Source: Mammaliicoccus vitulinus (GTDB lineage Bacteria; Bacillota; Bacilli; Staphylococcales; Staphylococcaceae). From it: 64,000 bases of DNA. The DNA is taken from NCBI RefSeq assembly GCF_029024305.1, contig NZ_CP118974.1:1364001-1428000 (forward strand), in the 5' to 3' direction. Below are positions 39,474 through 48,164 of this stretch, piece after piece (position 1 is the first letter of the stretch; every line of letters begins with the position of its first letter). The position numbers and the translations under genes are program-made. The notes below the pieces were generated by a model, which saw only the letters and a list, made by a program, of their open reading frames with translations, made no database searches and was not told the origin of the DNA.

Positions 39474-39665
39474 AAAAAAACCGCGCATAAACATCCTAAT
39501 GTAACAGGACGCTTATGCGCGGTACCACCTTGATTAATAAGTTATCACTTATTCACTCATTCGATATTCAATTATTTATGACATGATCCCCATTTCTAAA
39601 TTAAAGTGTGTTAGTTTGCATCACCCACTAACTTTCTATGTGCTACTATCTTTAATTTATACTCA
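39474..39665 (-). promoter_or_regulatory. Tryptophan T-box, proximal copy
   Basis: The minus strand shows a stem I with AAAGTTAGTGGGTGATG and the complementary CTAACAC. The specifier region AGAAATGGGGATC contains the codon TGG (39592-39590). The T-box sequence AAGGTGGTACCGCG is at about 39517-39530, followed by a terminator of ACCGCGCATAAGCGTCCT with AGGATGTTTATGCGCGGT (39474-39523) and seven T. Uncharged tRNA-Trp would prevent termination. Confidence 0.93.
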
Positions 39666-39684
39666 TGACCACTTAATTTTGTAT

Positions 39685-39915
39685 ACAAAAAGACACCACA
39701 GTATACGCTCTCTGTAAGGACGCGTTACCGTGGTGCCACCTTAGTTAACATTTAATCAATATGTTCACTTTAACAATCATTCAATTTATCATTCGAAAGC
39801 CCATTTCTCTCACTGTGTGTCGTGCTAATTTTCATCAACCATTAGCTTTCTATTCGCTACAAACATCACGAGATACTTATCTTTCAAATTCCGAATAACT
39901 TCTTCGGATTAATTA
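39685..39915 (-). promoter_or_regulatory. Tryptophan T-box, distal copy
   Basis: A full T-box leader lies upstream of the proximal one: stem I with GAAAGCTAATGG and ATTAGCAC, specifier AGAAATGGGCTTTC with TGG at 39803-39801, T-box AAGGTGGCACCACGG (39728-39742), and its own terminator with CACCAC/GTGGTG stem and TCTTTTT tail (39687-39739). Both leaders thus read the same amino acid in series. Confidence 0.93.
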
Positions 39916-39921
39916 AATATC

Positions 39922-39950
39922 ACTATACGAGAATATATTTTAAAAGTCAA
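39922..39950 (-). promoter_or_regulatory. trp operon promoter
   Basis: TTGACT (39945-39950) and TATAGT (39922-39927) on the minus strand have a 17-base spacer. It precedes both T-boxes; no promoter of similar quality was seen between them. Confidence 0.85.
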
Positions 39951-39965
39951 CCCTTATATTCCACT

Positions 39966-41012
39966 TTAACTATTAATATTTGATAAACAATAAGCTCTTA
40001 ATAATTTTTCACTTTCCAATATTGAATCTTCATGTGTACGTTCTAATGCATGTGATGATTCAATACCTGCACCAAATAGACCATGTCTAATATCGGCACC
40101 AGCATGTAAAGCTGCAGAAGCATCTGAACCATAATAAGGATAAATATCTAATTTATACTTAATATCATTTTCTTTACATAATTCAACAAAATGATTTCTT
40201 AAGCCAACATGATATGGTCCTGAAGCATCTTTTACACAAATTGAGACAGTGTATTCATCTGAAGCTTGACCGTCTCCTAATGCACCCATATCAAAAGCGA
40301 TAAATTCTACAACATTTTCAGGAATACTTGAATTTGCACCATAGCCAATTTCCTCATTATTAGAAATATAAAATTGAGTTGTATGTGGCAATTCAATATT
40401 TTCTTCTTTAAGATATTTTAAAAATTGCAGAATCATAGCTACACTTGCTTTGTCGTCTAGATGACGTGATTTCACAAATCCTGATTCCGTATGCACAAAT
40501 CTCGGTTCGAAGCTTACTGCATCTCCGATTTCTATACCTAACGCTCTAGTATCTTCAGCATTAAATGTCTTTTCATCAACGCGCACTTCCATATGATCAG
40601 CATTTCTAGGAATTTCAGTATTATTTTTATAAACATGAACACTTGTCTCATGTAAGCAAATAGTACCTGAAATCTCTTTGCCACTTTGAGTCGTAATAGT
40701 ACAATACTCCCCTTCAATCGCATTCCAGCTAAATCCACCGATTAAGTCTAATTTTAGTCTGCCGTCTTGATTAATATCTTTAACGATTGCTCCGAGAGTG
40801 TCAACATGTGCTGTAATAAGACGTTGTTGGTCATCATTTTTTCCTGGAACATGAATAAATAATCCACCTTTATGTGTTACACTCGTATCATAATTTAAAG
40901 ATTCAGCTATTTTTTTACAGTATTCAATTGCTGGATCTGCAAAGCCTGATGGACTATTAATATGCACGAGCTCTTTAATGGTTTCTATCGTTTCATTTAC
41001 ATTAATTGTCAT
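39966..41012 (-). CDS. M42 family metallopeptidase
   Basis: The 348-residue dinuclear-zinc aminopeptidase/glucanase-type enzyme has metal ligands in TAHVDTLG, SRHLDDKAS, NNEEIGYG, FDMGALG and SSHALERTH. AAAGGAG precedes the ATG. The trp promoter begins within 20 bases of its stop codon, but it is transcribed separately. The peptide substrate is unknown. Confidence 0.92.
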   Translation of the reverse strand: MTINVNETIETIKELVHINSPSGFADPAIEYCKKIAESLNYDTSVTHKGGLFIHVPGKNDDQQRLITAHVDTLGAIVKDINQDGRLKLDLIGGFSWNAIEGEYCTITTQSGKEISGTICLHETSVHVYKNNTEIPRNADHMEVRVDEKTFNAEDTRALGIEIGDAVSFEPRFVHTESGFVKSRHLDDKASVAMILQFLKYLKEENIELPHTTQFYISNNEEIGYGANSSIPENVVEFIAFDMGALGDGQASDEYTVSICVKDASGPYHVGLRNHFVELCKENDIKYKLDIYPYYGSDASAALHAGADIRHGLFGAGIESSHALERTHEDSILESEKLLRAYCLSNINS

Positions 41013-41125
41013 GATTCCACTCCTTTTACATTTATTATCATTCTATACTTTTTAAGAAATAAATCAATAACACTTGCTTTCACACACTAACTTACTTTAA
41101 ACTATTAAAGTAATGGAGGGATTTT

Positions 41126-42217
41126 ATGCAACGCATATTTATAGTTGGACTTGGATTAATTGGTGGGAGTTTAATTCAAAATATTAAATTTCATCACCCT
41201 AATATACATATAACTGGTTACGATTATTTCGAAAAATATTCAGATATCGCTTTATCAATGAAAATGATTGATGAGATCGCTACCGACTTTGATTCAAGTG
41301 CTCGTAACGCAGACTTAATTATTCTCGCTACACCTGTACAACAATCAATAGAATACGGTAAAAGATTATTAGAGATTGATACGAAACCAGGTTTAATTGT
41401 TACAGATACAGGCAGTACTAAATTAGGTTTAAGTTCATTAGAATCAAAATTACTCAATAAAAATATCCATTTAATCGGTGGTCATCCTATGGCAGGAAGC
41501 CATAAATCTGGTGTCATCAATTCTAAAAAACATTTATTTGAAAATGCTTATTATGTATTAATTTTTGATAGGAAAGAAAACGAAGCAGCTTATAGTGAAG
41601 TTAAACATTTATTAGAACATACCAAAGCTAAATTTATTAAAATGTCAGCGAAAGAGCATGACTACGTAACAGGTGTAGTAAGTCACTTCCCTCACGTTAT
41701 AGCTTCAAGTTTAATTCATATGAACGAAGAAAATACTCAAGTTTCAGATTATGTTAAAACATTAGCAGCTGGAGGTTTCCGTGATATTACACGTATCGCA
41801 AGTAGTAATGCTGATATGTGGCGAGACATCACATTAGAAAATCGAGAACACCTCGTCACTTTAATGGAAAATTGGATAGAACAAATGGAACATACAAAAG
41901 AAATGATCCAAGAAGGAAATCCAGCATTAATTCATGATTTTTATCAATCAGCCAAAACATATAGAGATAAACTCCCTATAAAAGAACAAGGTGCATTAAC
42001 ATCAACATTTGATTTATATGTGGATATCCCCGATAAACCAGGTATGATCAGTGAAGTCACAAGAATATTAGGTCAAAACCATATCTCTATAACAAACATT
42101 CGAATCTTAGAAGTCCGAGAAGATATAATGGGTGCCTTAAGATTAAGCTTTAAATCAAGTAATGATAGAGATAGAGCAATAGAAGCCTTAAACACATTCG
42201 ATACGTATACTTTGTAA
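41126..42217 (+). CDS. tyrA: Prephenate dehydrogenase
   Basis: The 363-residue enzyme oxidises prephenate toward tyrosine. It has an N-terminal NAD-binding GLGLIGGSL, the helical dehydrogenase domain with GGHPMAGSHKSG and SHFPHVIAS, and a C-terminal ACT domain from about residue 295 (LYVDIPDKPGMISEVTRIL, partly quoted) for feedback control. TGGAGGG precedes ATG 41126. It lies near the trp operon but runs the other way. Confidence 0.95.
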   Translation: MQRIFIVGLGLIGGSLIQNIKFHHPNIHITGYDYFEKYSDIALSMKMIDEIATDFDSSARNADLIILATPVQQSIEYGKRLLEIDTKPGLIVTDTGSTKLGLSSLESKLLNKNIHLIGGHPMAGSHKSGVINSKKHLFENAYYVLIFDRKENEAAYSEVKHLLEHTKAKFIKMSAKEHDYVTGVVSHFPHVIASSLIHMNEENTQVSDYVKTLAAGGFRDITRIASSNADMWRDITLENREHLVTLMENWIEQMEHTKEMIQEGNPALIHDFYQSAKTYRDKLPIKEQGALTSTFDLYVDIPDKPGMISEVTRILGQNHISITNIRILEVREDIMGALRLSFKSSNDRDRAIEALNTFDTYTL

Positions 42218-42232
42218 GTATGAATTAAACAC

Positions 42233-42267
42233 AAAGCCCAAACCTGTGATAAGGTTTGGGCTTTTTT
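42233..42267 (+). terminator. Terminator after tyrA
   Basis: AAAGCCCAAACC pairs with GGTTTGGGCTTT, followed by a T run. Confidence 0.9.
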
Positions 42268-42315
42268 TGCTAGTATCTAGTCGATAAATTGGTGATGATA
42301 TTGTATACAACATCA

Positions 42316-42346
42316 AATAAAAAAACTACCGAAGTAACGGCAGTTT
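42316..42346 (-). terminator. Terminator after the DUF3169 gene
   Basis: AACTGCCGTTAC pairs with GTAACGG/TAGTT-type complement (one mismatch) around TTCG, with TTTTTTTATTTG on the minus strand. It overlaps the stop codon. Confidence 0.8.
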
Positions 42347-43071
42347 TAAAATGTTTCTGATACTTTTTTAGTGTAGTACATTGTGTTTACTAAATATAAA
42401 ATAATCAATAACGATACACTGAAAAATTGATTGTTATTTGAAGTGATAGAGAATATAGAAGCTAGTCCTATAATCCAAATGATTAATTGTTGATTTAATG
42501 AAAATGTTTTTTGTAGTGCCACTAATGTAATATATTGCTCGCCACTATCCATCATATCTACTAATTTTTCATTTAATTTTTTGTCTCCTGCTTTTGGATA
42601 ATTTCTTTCAGGATATAATTTTCTCAAATTCGACAAATGCATATATGATAATGGTGCTGTTATAACCAGTGATAAGCAAGTAATGATAAGCCCAATTACA
42701 CTTGGTTCTTCTGATAAATTAATCACGATATTAAGTATTATTAATGCTAGTGTTGTTATAAGTCCAAGCAAAACTGGTGGATATATTAATGTTTTTTCTA
42801 ATTGCACTTCTATTTCATCTTCGTCATCAGTATTAGTGTCTAATTTCCTATATTTTTTTGCTTTTTTATAAACATTCATTAATATACAGATTAAAATAAC
42901 TATAACGATGGCTAATACTATCGTTGTGATATTCGTCTGCAATTTTGTGAGCTGAATTTCTAAAAATTTATGACTAGAGTCAAACAATGTTACTGCTAGC
43001 CCTCCAGCTAAACCACCAATAATCATATATAGAATAAAGTTTCCTATAAACATGATTTTATTCTTTTTCAT
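42346..43071 (-). CDS. DUF3169 family membrane protein
   Basis: The 241-residue protein has six hydrophobic segments, with a charged loop (about 68-92) after the second. DUF3169 proteins are commonly encoded right after a small XRE regulator, as here, where the ATG overlaps the regulator's stop by four bases. Function is unknown; bacteriocin immunity or envelope stress roles have been guessed for such pairs but nothing in the sequence proves it. Confidence 0.82.
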   Translation of the reverse strand: MKKNKIMFIGNFILYMIIGGLAGGLAVTLFDSSHKFLEIQLTKLQTNITTIVLAIVIVILICILMNVYKKAKKYRKLDTNTDDEDEIEVQLEKTLIYPPVLLGLITTLALIILNIVINLSEEPSVIGLIITCLSLVITAPLSYMHLSNLRKLYPERNYPKAGDKKLNEKLVDMMDSGEQYITLVALQKTFSLNQQLIIWIIGLASIFSITSNNNQFFSVSLLIILYLVNTMYYTKKVSETF

Positions 43072-43271
43072 AATTCATCCTCCTCGAATATGAAAACATT
43101 TTCTACATTTTCTTTGAGTATTCTTGCTATTCTTACAGCAGTCAATACTGATGGCATAAAGTTATTACGTTCTATTAAGGAAACTGTTTGTCTTGATATG
43201 CCTGCTCTTTTTGCCAATTCAGTTTGGTTAAAGCCTTCTCGTGCTCTTAACTCTTTCACCCTATTCTTCAT
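43068..43271 (-). CDS. Small XRE-family regulator
   Basis: The 67-residue protein is almost all helix-turn-helix: NQTELAKRAGISRQTVSLIE is the recognition part, followed by VENVFIFEEDEL. It is like YozG-type regulators. ATG 43271 is chosen over the frame start at 43292 because it aligns with the family (MKNRVKELRA). It is coupled to the DUF3169 gene and is probably autoregulated through the inverted repeats just upstream. Confidence 0.88.
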   Translation of the reverse strand: MKNRVKELRAREGFNQTELAKRAGISRQTVSLIERNNFMPSVLTAVRIARILKENVENVFIFEEDEL

Positions 43272-43293
43272 CTGACCACCACCTACTTTCACT

Positions 43294-43322
43294 AATATAT
43301 ACTATTATCGTCAAAATGACAA
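43294..43322 (-). promoter_or_regulatory. Promoter of the XRE/DUF3169 pair
   Basis: TTGTCA (43317-43322) and TATATT (43294-43299) on the minus strand are 17 bases apart. The -35 box is embedded in the operator repeat. Confidence 0.65.
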
Positions 43323-43372
43323 GTATAGTTGTCATTTTTATAACTATACTTGTCACTCATAATGTATGAGTA
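43315..43372. promoter_or_regulatory. Nested inverted-repeat operator
   Basis: A perfect 14-bp inverted repeat, TGACAAGTATAGTT (43317-43330) with AACTATACTTGTCA (43342-43355), contains a smaller palindrome, AATGACAA-GTATAG-TTGTCATT (43315-43336). ACTCAT-AATGT-ATGAGT follows (43356-43372). TGACAA half-sites thus occur three times. Position over the -35 box suggests repression by the XRE protein. Confidence 0.7.
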
Positions 43373-43479
43373 TACATTTTTATGTTTATTTATTAAAAAT
43401 TTATTTACTAATTATAAATTTTATGTAATGATTTAATTTATTACAACATTCAGACTAATTTTCAGGGAGGTTATATATT

Positions 43480-44994
43480 ATGGATAGTTTTGGCTTCTGG
43501 TCAATCATACCACCAATCATCGCAATCATTATGGTGTTGTTAACACGTAGTGTAATCGTTTCTCTTTTCTTAGGACTTTTTTCGGGGATATTATTACTCA
43601 CAAGTTTCAACCCTATTTCTTCATTAAAAAAATTATTAGGCGACTACCTATTCGTTACAGTTGCTGATGAATATAATGCAGGCATTCTTATATTATTAGT
43701 GTTCATCGGTGGATTTGTAGCGTTACTCGAAAATTCAGGTGGCGCTAAAGCTTTTGCTAATCATTTTATCTCGGGAACTAAGAGTAGAATTAAAATTCAA
43801 TTGGCAGCGTGGTTTAGTGGTATTATCATTTTCTTCTCTGAGATGGGCACACCTCTAATTGTTGGACCAATTTATGAAAGTTTATTTGATAAAGCTAAAA
43901 TTTCACGAGAAAAGTTAGCGTGGATCATCGATTCTACTGCATCTCCAGTGTCAGTTATGATTCCATTTATTGGGTGGGGTGTTTATATTATGGGGTTAAT
44001 AGACACTGAATTTAAGCGTTTAAGTATTGATATGACTTCATGGGATGCTTTTATCACATCGTTACCTTATTTTATTTATCCTGTACTTGCAGTTCTGATC
44101 GTACCTTTAATTGTTATATTAAAATTAGATTTCGGTCCAATGAAAAAAGCAGAAGAACGTATCATGAATAGTGGCGAAATTTATTGGGAAAATGCTAAAC
44201 CTTTAAGAGAAAGTATTGATACTGATCAAGATGTAGAAAGTAAAAGTAAACCTATACTTATATGGTTACCTATTCTTATACTTATCATCTCTTTATTCAC
44301 ATTATTAGCACCTAAAGGATTTCCATTCCAAAGTGTAGAAGGAAAAGATTTTAGAATTGCGCTCAGCTTATCTTATTTCTTTTCTGCAATATCAATCATT
44401 ATTATGATGCTGATTTTTAAAGTAAAGACTATTAGTCAATCATTAAACATTTACACTTCAGGCATGAAAAATATGACGGATATTTTAATTATTTTAGTTT
44501 TAGCATGGTCTTTAGGAAGTGTGTTAGATAAATTAGGAACTGCTAACTATATCGTGCAAGTGATAGACGGTACAATTCCACCAGCAATTGTGCCTGCCCT
44601 CATCTTCTTAGTCGGTGCGTGTATGTCCTTTGCCAATGGTACTTCATGGGGCACATTTGCAATCATGTTACCATTAGCAATACCACTTGGTTATCATTTA
44701 GATTTACCTTTAACAGTATGTATTGGTGCTGTCATTTCAGGCGGTATATTTGGGGATCATAGTTCACCTATATCAGATACAACGATTCTTTCTTCTACTG
44801 GTGCAGGTGCTGATCATAAAGATCACAATAAAACACAAGTACCAATTGCAATCTTTAATGGTGTTGTAACAGCTATCGCATTACTGATTACAAGCATGAT
44901 TGACTTTAAGTTCACACTTGTTATAGCAATTATGTTTATGGTTATCGGCGTATTCATTATCCATAAAGTTCAAAAATATAAATATAGTACATAA
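43480..44994 (+). CDS. NhaC family sodium:proton antiporter
   Basis: The 504-residue membrane protein has about twelve helices. NhaC-type features include SEMGTPLIVGPIYESL, DSTASPVSVMIPFIGWG, FANGTSWGTFAIMLPLAIPL and FGDHSSPISDTTILSSTGAG. Relatives exchange sodium for protons or malate for lactate, so the substrate is open. RBS GGGAGG lies ten bases before ATG 43480. Single gene. Confidence 0.88.
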   Translation: MDSFGFWSIIPPIIAIIMVLLTRSVIVSLFLGLFSGILLLTSFNPISSLKKLLGDYLFVTVADEYNAGILILLVFIGGFVALLENSGGAKAFANHFISGTKSRIKIQLAAWFSGIIIFFSEMGTPLIVGPIYESLFDKAKISREKLAWIIDSTASPVSVMIPFIGWGVYIMGLIDTEFKRLSIDMTSWDAFITSLPYFIYPVLAVLIVPLIVILKLDFGPMKKAEERIMNSGEIYWENAKPLRESIDTDQDVESKSKPILIWLPILILIISLFTLLAPKGFPFQSVEGKDFRIALSLSYFFSAISIIIMMLIFKVKTISQSLNIYTSGMKNMTDILIILVLAWSLGSVLDKLGTANYIVQVIDGTIPPAIVPALIFLVGACMSFANGTSWGTFAIMLPLAIPLGYHLDLPLTVCIGAVISGGIFGDHSSPISDTTILSSTGAGADHKDHNKTQVPIAIFNGVVTAIALLITSMIDFKFTLVIAIMFMVIGVFIIHKVQKYKYST

Positions 44995-45045
44995 GAAATC
45001 ACCCAATCCGAAAATGATTCCAACGGATTGGGTGATTTATTTTAA
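44994..45045. terminator. Bidirectional hairpin; partial copy of a repeated element
   Basis: AAATCACCCAATCCG pairs with CGGATTGGGTGATTT (15 bp) between nhaC and the converging glycerate kinase gene. On the minus strand it equals the hairpin module of the composite elements at 23330-23368 and 59881-59922, including the AACTTAAAATA lead-in, but it lacks the 96-bp palindrome. Confidence 0.85.
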
Positions 45046-45072
45046 GTTAGTATTTATATCGTAAACTCTTTT

Positions 45073-46215
45073 TTATTTGATGTTACGTATTAATGTTCTA
45101 AACACTTGTTCAGCTTGTCTCTCTATTAAATATGCACTATTTGTCATTGCGTCATTCAAATTCATTGGACCATTTGTAATGCTAAATGCAGCAGTTAGAC
45201 CTTGTGTATAAAGTTCTGACAATTCTCCTTCAACACTACCTCCTAATGCTATAGTTGGAATGTCGTTTTCTTTTGCTAATTGACATATACCAGATATCAC
45301 TTTACCACCTGCTGTTTGGCCATCTATTTTGCCTTCACCTGTTATAATCAAATCGATTTGTTCTTGTTTTAATAAATCTCTGAATTTCACAAAATCCACA
45401 ACAAGTTCAATGCCTCTTTTTAATTCTGCATTTAAAAATGCAAGCATACCACCAGCTGTTCCACCTGCAGCACCAGCACCTTCAATATAATGAATAGACA
45501 TACTTTTTTGCTTTTCAACGATATTAGCAAAATGTTCTAAACCATTATCAAGACTTTTAATCATCTCTTTTGTAGCACCTTTTTGAGCGCCAAATATATA
45601 ACTTGCACCATTAGCTCCAATAAATGGATTTGTAACATCACAAGCAATCTCAAAGTTCGCATCTTTAACTTCAGGCATTACTTTACGCTCATCAATAGTT
45701 GCTAAGCGATTTATATATTGACCACCTAGTTCTAGCGGCAGTCCATTCTCATCTAAAAATTGGTATCCTAATGCTTGTAACAAACCAACACCAGCATCGT
45801 TCGTTGCACTTCCACCTAAACAAATAATAAAATCTTTAATACCTTGTGCTAATGCATCTTTAATCAGCAAACCAGTACCATAAGTTGTTGTTATCATTGG
45901 ATTAAGCTCATCATCTTTAAGCAAGTCGATGCCCGAACTCGTTGCAAGCTCAATAATTGCAGTCTTACCATCGCCCGTAATACCATATTTTGATTTAATC
46001 GCTCTATTTAAAGGATCCACACTTTGAACATCCACAACATGACCCTCAGTAGCCTGAACTAAGTTAATCATCGTACCTTCACCACCATCAGCCATCGGAA
46101 GAATAACAGTATCCGTTTCAGGAGAAACTTTTAGAATGCCTTTCTCAATAGCTTGAGCAACACTTAAAGCATCCGTACTCCCTTTAAAGGAATCTGGTGC
46201 AATCAAAACTTTCAT
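45073..46215 (-). CDS. glxK: Glycerate kinase
   Basis: The 380-residue kinase of the GarK/GlxK family phosphorylates glycerate. Signature blocks are MKVLIAPDSFKGSTDAL, PMADGGEGT, CLGGSATNDAGVGLLQALG, GAGAAGGTAGG and LIITGEGKIDGQT. ATG 46215 has AAGGTGG eight bases upstream, so the longer frame from GTG 46227 is rejected. No partner genes of a glycerate pathway are adjacent. Confidence 0.95.
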   Translation of the reverse strand: MKVLIAPDSFKGSTDALSVAQAIEKGILKVSPETDTVILPMADGGEGTMINLVQATEGHVVDVQSVDPLNRAIKSKYGITGDGKTAIIELATSSGIDLLKDDELNPMITTTYGTGLLIKDALAQGIKDFIICLGGSATNDAGVGLLQALGYQFLDENGLPLELGGQYINRLATIDERKVMPEVKDANFEIACDVTNPFIGANGASYIFGAQKGATKEMIKSLDNGLEHFANIVEKQKSMSIHYIEGAGAAGGTAGGMLAFLNAELKRGIELVVDFVKFRDLLKQEQIDLIITGEGKIDGQTAGGKVISGICQLAKENDIPTIALGGSVEGELSELYTQGLTAAFSITNGPMNLNDAMTNSAYLIERQAEQVFRTLIRNIK

Positions 46216-46282
46216 GTATAACGCCACCTTTATTCTAGGTTATTCAATATATATTTTATCATTTAAATACCCTTAAAATATG

Positions 46283-46320
46283 TAAAAAAATATTACGCTA
46301 ACTTTATCGTTAACGTAATA
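46283..46320 (-). terminator. Terminator after the PhnB-like gene
   Basis: ATTACGTTAACGATAAAG folds with GTTAGCGTAAT (one mismatch), followed by seven T on the minus strand. Confidence 0.8.
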
Positions 46321-46328
46321 ATCATCAT

Positions 46329-46745
46329 CTATTCTTGATGTGTATAACTTAAATCCCAACCTATACCAAATTTATCTATCACTTTAGCATAAGTTTGGCC
46401 CCAGAAGGCTTTTTCAAGTTCCATTTGAACTTGTCCTTCTTCTTTAAAAATATTATAAACTTCATTAATTTGTTCTTCGTTTTCAAATTCTAAAACAATG
46501 TATATGTTATGGTTCTTGTTTAATGAGTCATCATCATTTGGTATGTCGGAAAACATAAATAAATGACCATTTACTTCTAATTGTGCATGAATAATTCTGT
46601 TAGAATCTTGTGCCACATCTACTCCTGCGTCACCATATGTTTGTGATTCTCTTACACTTCCATCTAGCGCTTCACTATAAAATGCTAATGCTTCTTCGCA
46701 AGTTCCGTTAAAGTAAAGATAAGGTGTAACTTGTTTAATCACCAT
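46329..46745 (-). CDS. PhnB-like VOC protein
   Basis: The 138-residue VOC fold protein begins VTPYLYFNGTCEEALAFYSE, with IIHAQLEVNGHLFMFSD and ending WGQTYAKVIDKFGIGWDLS. This pattern is that of the PhnB/DUF1338-like group often annotated as 3-demethylubiquinone methyltransferase-like. No methyltransferase activity is implied and the ligand is unknown. Confidence 0.86.
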   Translation of the reverse strand: MVIKQVTPYLYFNGTCEEALAFYSEALDGSVRESQTYGDAGVDVAQDSNRIIHAQLEVNGHLFMFSDIPNDDDSLNKNHNIYIVLEFENEEQINEVYNIFKEEGQVQMELEKAFWGQTYAKVIDKFGIGWDLSYTHQE

Positions 46746-46857
46746 GCACCACTCCCCATATTTGATTGTCGGTCAAAATAAGTATATAAATGTGCGTAAA
46801 GTTTGTCAAATGTTAATAATATTTACATAATTCATATATTGTCATATATGATTACAT

Positions 46858-48138
46858 TTATGTTGTTTTATATACTTGTTTTTGAACATCCCATGAAATA
46901 TTTAATGCGTTAAATATTTTACCAATGTTACTTTCTAACTTACAACTATCTATATTTCTTATGAAATTAATATGAATTTTATCATGATAGCTTATAATAC
47001 CACAGTTATATGGGCTATCAGATCTTGTATTGAGTATGCAATCGAAGGATTCAATATATTCATCCATTTTTTGGTCTAGCTGAATTAATCCTATATTTGA
47101 TACTGTTAAGCAAGTTGATTTTTCACTAAACTTAAATGCCTTTTTCATGAATAAATTTTTAAGAAACAATGGCATATATTTCACCAGGACATTATTTTGT
47201 AAACTTACATTTTTATTCATCGTATCTTGCATACGTTCTTTTGATAAACCTTCTTCAAACTGTTTTTTAACAGAGTCTATTATATCTGTTAAAGTTTCGC
47301 TTTGTAGAGTTGGGTGGATTTGAGGTTTAATATATAATACAAAATTCCTTAATGTTTGACTGTTAAACATATTTCTCAAATCTATTGGTAGAAAGATACT
47401 AATAGGCCGTTGATGTCTTTTTGATATTTCTTGCTCCTGTAAATCTAGCAGTGCCTTCATAATAATTGAACATATTAATACAGTAAGACTAACTTCCATT
47501 TTTTTAGCTAAAGATTTAATGTCTTCAATATCTAGAATAAATTTTTCAATAATTAATTGATTCATTTTCTTACCTTGTAATTGATAAACCTTATTGTATG
47601 TTTTATTTATTTTCTTATCCTGTATCACTTTATCTTTTTGGTAGCTATCTACAACTTCTCCATCCGATATATCATCTTCAGCAAGTAAAATATCTGTTGT
47701 GGAACTGATATTAATATGATGTTTTAATTTAAGGTATTCATATGCTAATGATTTAACAAATATCATACCACCTCTACCATCAGTTAAAGAATGAAATAAT
47801 TCAACATGTATACTTTTCTCCGAGTATAAAATTCTAAACGCACAATTATATAATGCTTCGTTTGACATAGGTTTAAGTAGTGCTGTATCTTTTTTTATTT
47901 TCGGCGCTTTTTTAATGGGCTGTTGATAATACCAAAATAAATCATTTGTTATCCTCGCTGCAATTGTCGGAAACCTTTTATATATATTATTCAATGATTT
48001 TTGTAATATTACTGGATTTATTTCTTCTTTAAAATGTACTGAGATTCTAAACATATTGAGCCAATCTTTATTCTTAGATGCCATATGAATGATAGCTGTA
48101 TTATCTAATTTCATTTTGTATTTATTTATATCACCCAT
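46858..48138 (-). CDS. Condensation-domain-like acyltransferase (alcohol acetyltransferase type)
   Basis: The 426-residue protein of the CoA-dependent acyltransferase/condensation superfamily has the catalytic HxxxDG motif in LFHSLTDGRGG (His116, Asp120). The second conserved block, FLPIDLRNMF, lies mid-protein, as in alcohol acetyltransferase and PapA-like enzymes. There is no carrier-protein, adenylation or signal sequence, so it is a stand-alone cytosolic acyltransferase. It starts 26 bases after the membrane protein at 48165-49244 and must share its transcript. Donor and acceptor are unknown; a lipid or cell-surface acceptor is my inference from the neighbour. Confidence 0.75.
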   Translation of the reverse strand: MGDINKYKMKLDNTAIIHMASKNKDWLNMFRISVHFKEEINPVILQKSLNNIYKRFPTIAARITNDLFWYYQQPIKKAPKIKKDTALLKPMSNEALYNCAFRILYSEKSIHVELFHSLTDGRGGMIFVKSLAYEYLKLKHHINISSTTDILLAEDDISDGEVVDSYQKDKVIQDKKINKTYNKVYQLQGKKMNQLIIEKFILDIEDIKSLAKKMEVSLTVLICSIIMKALLDLQEQEISKRHQRPISIFLPIDLRNMFNSQTLRNFVLYIKPQIHPTLQSETLTDIIDSVKKQFEEGLSKERMQDTMNKNVSLQNNVLVKYMPLFLKNLFMKKAFKFSEKSTCLTVSNIGLIQLDQKMDEYIESFDCILNTRSDSPYNCGIISYHDKIHINFIRNIDSCKLESNIGKIFNALNISWDVQKQVYKTT

Positions 48139-48164
48139 GAACGAGACCTTCTCTCATTTTATAG

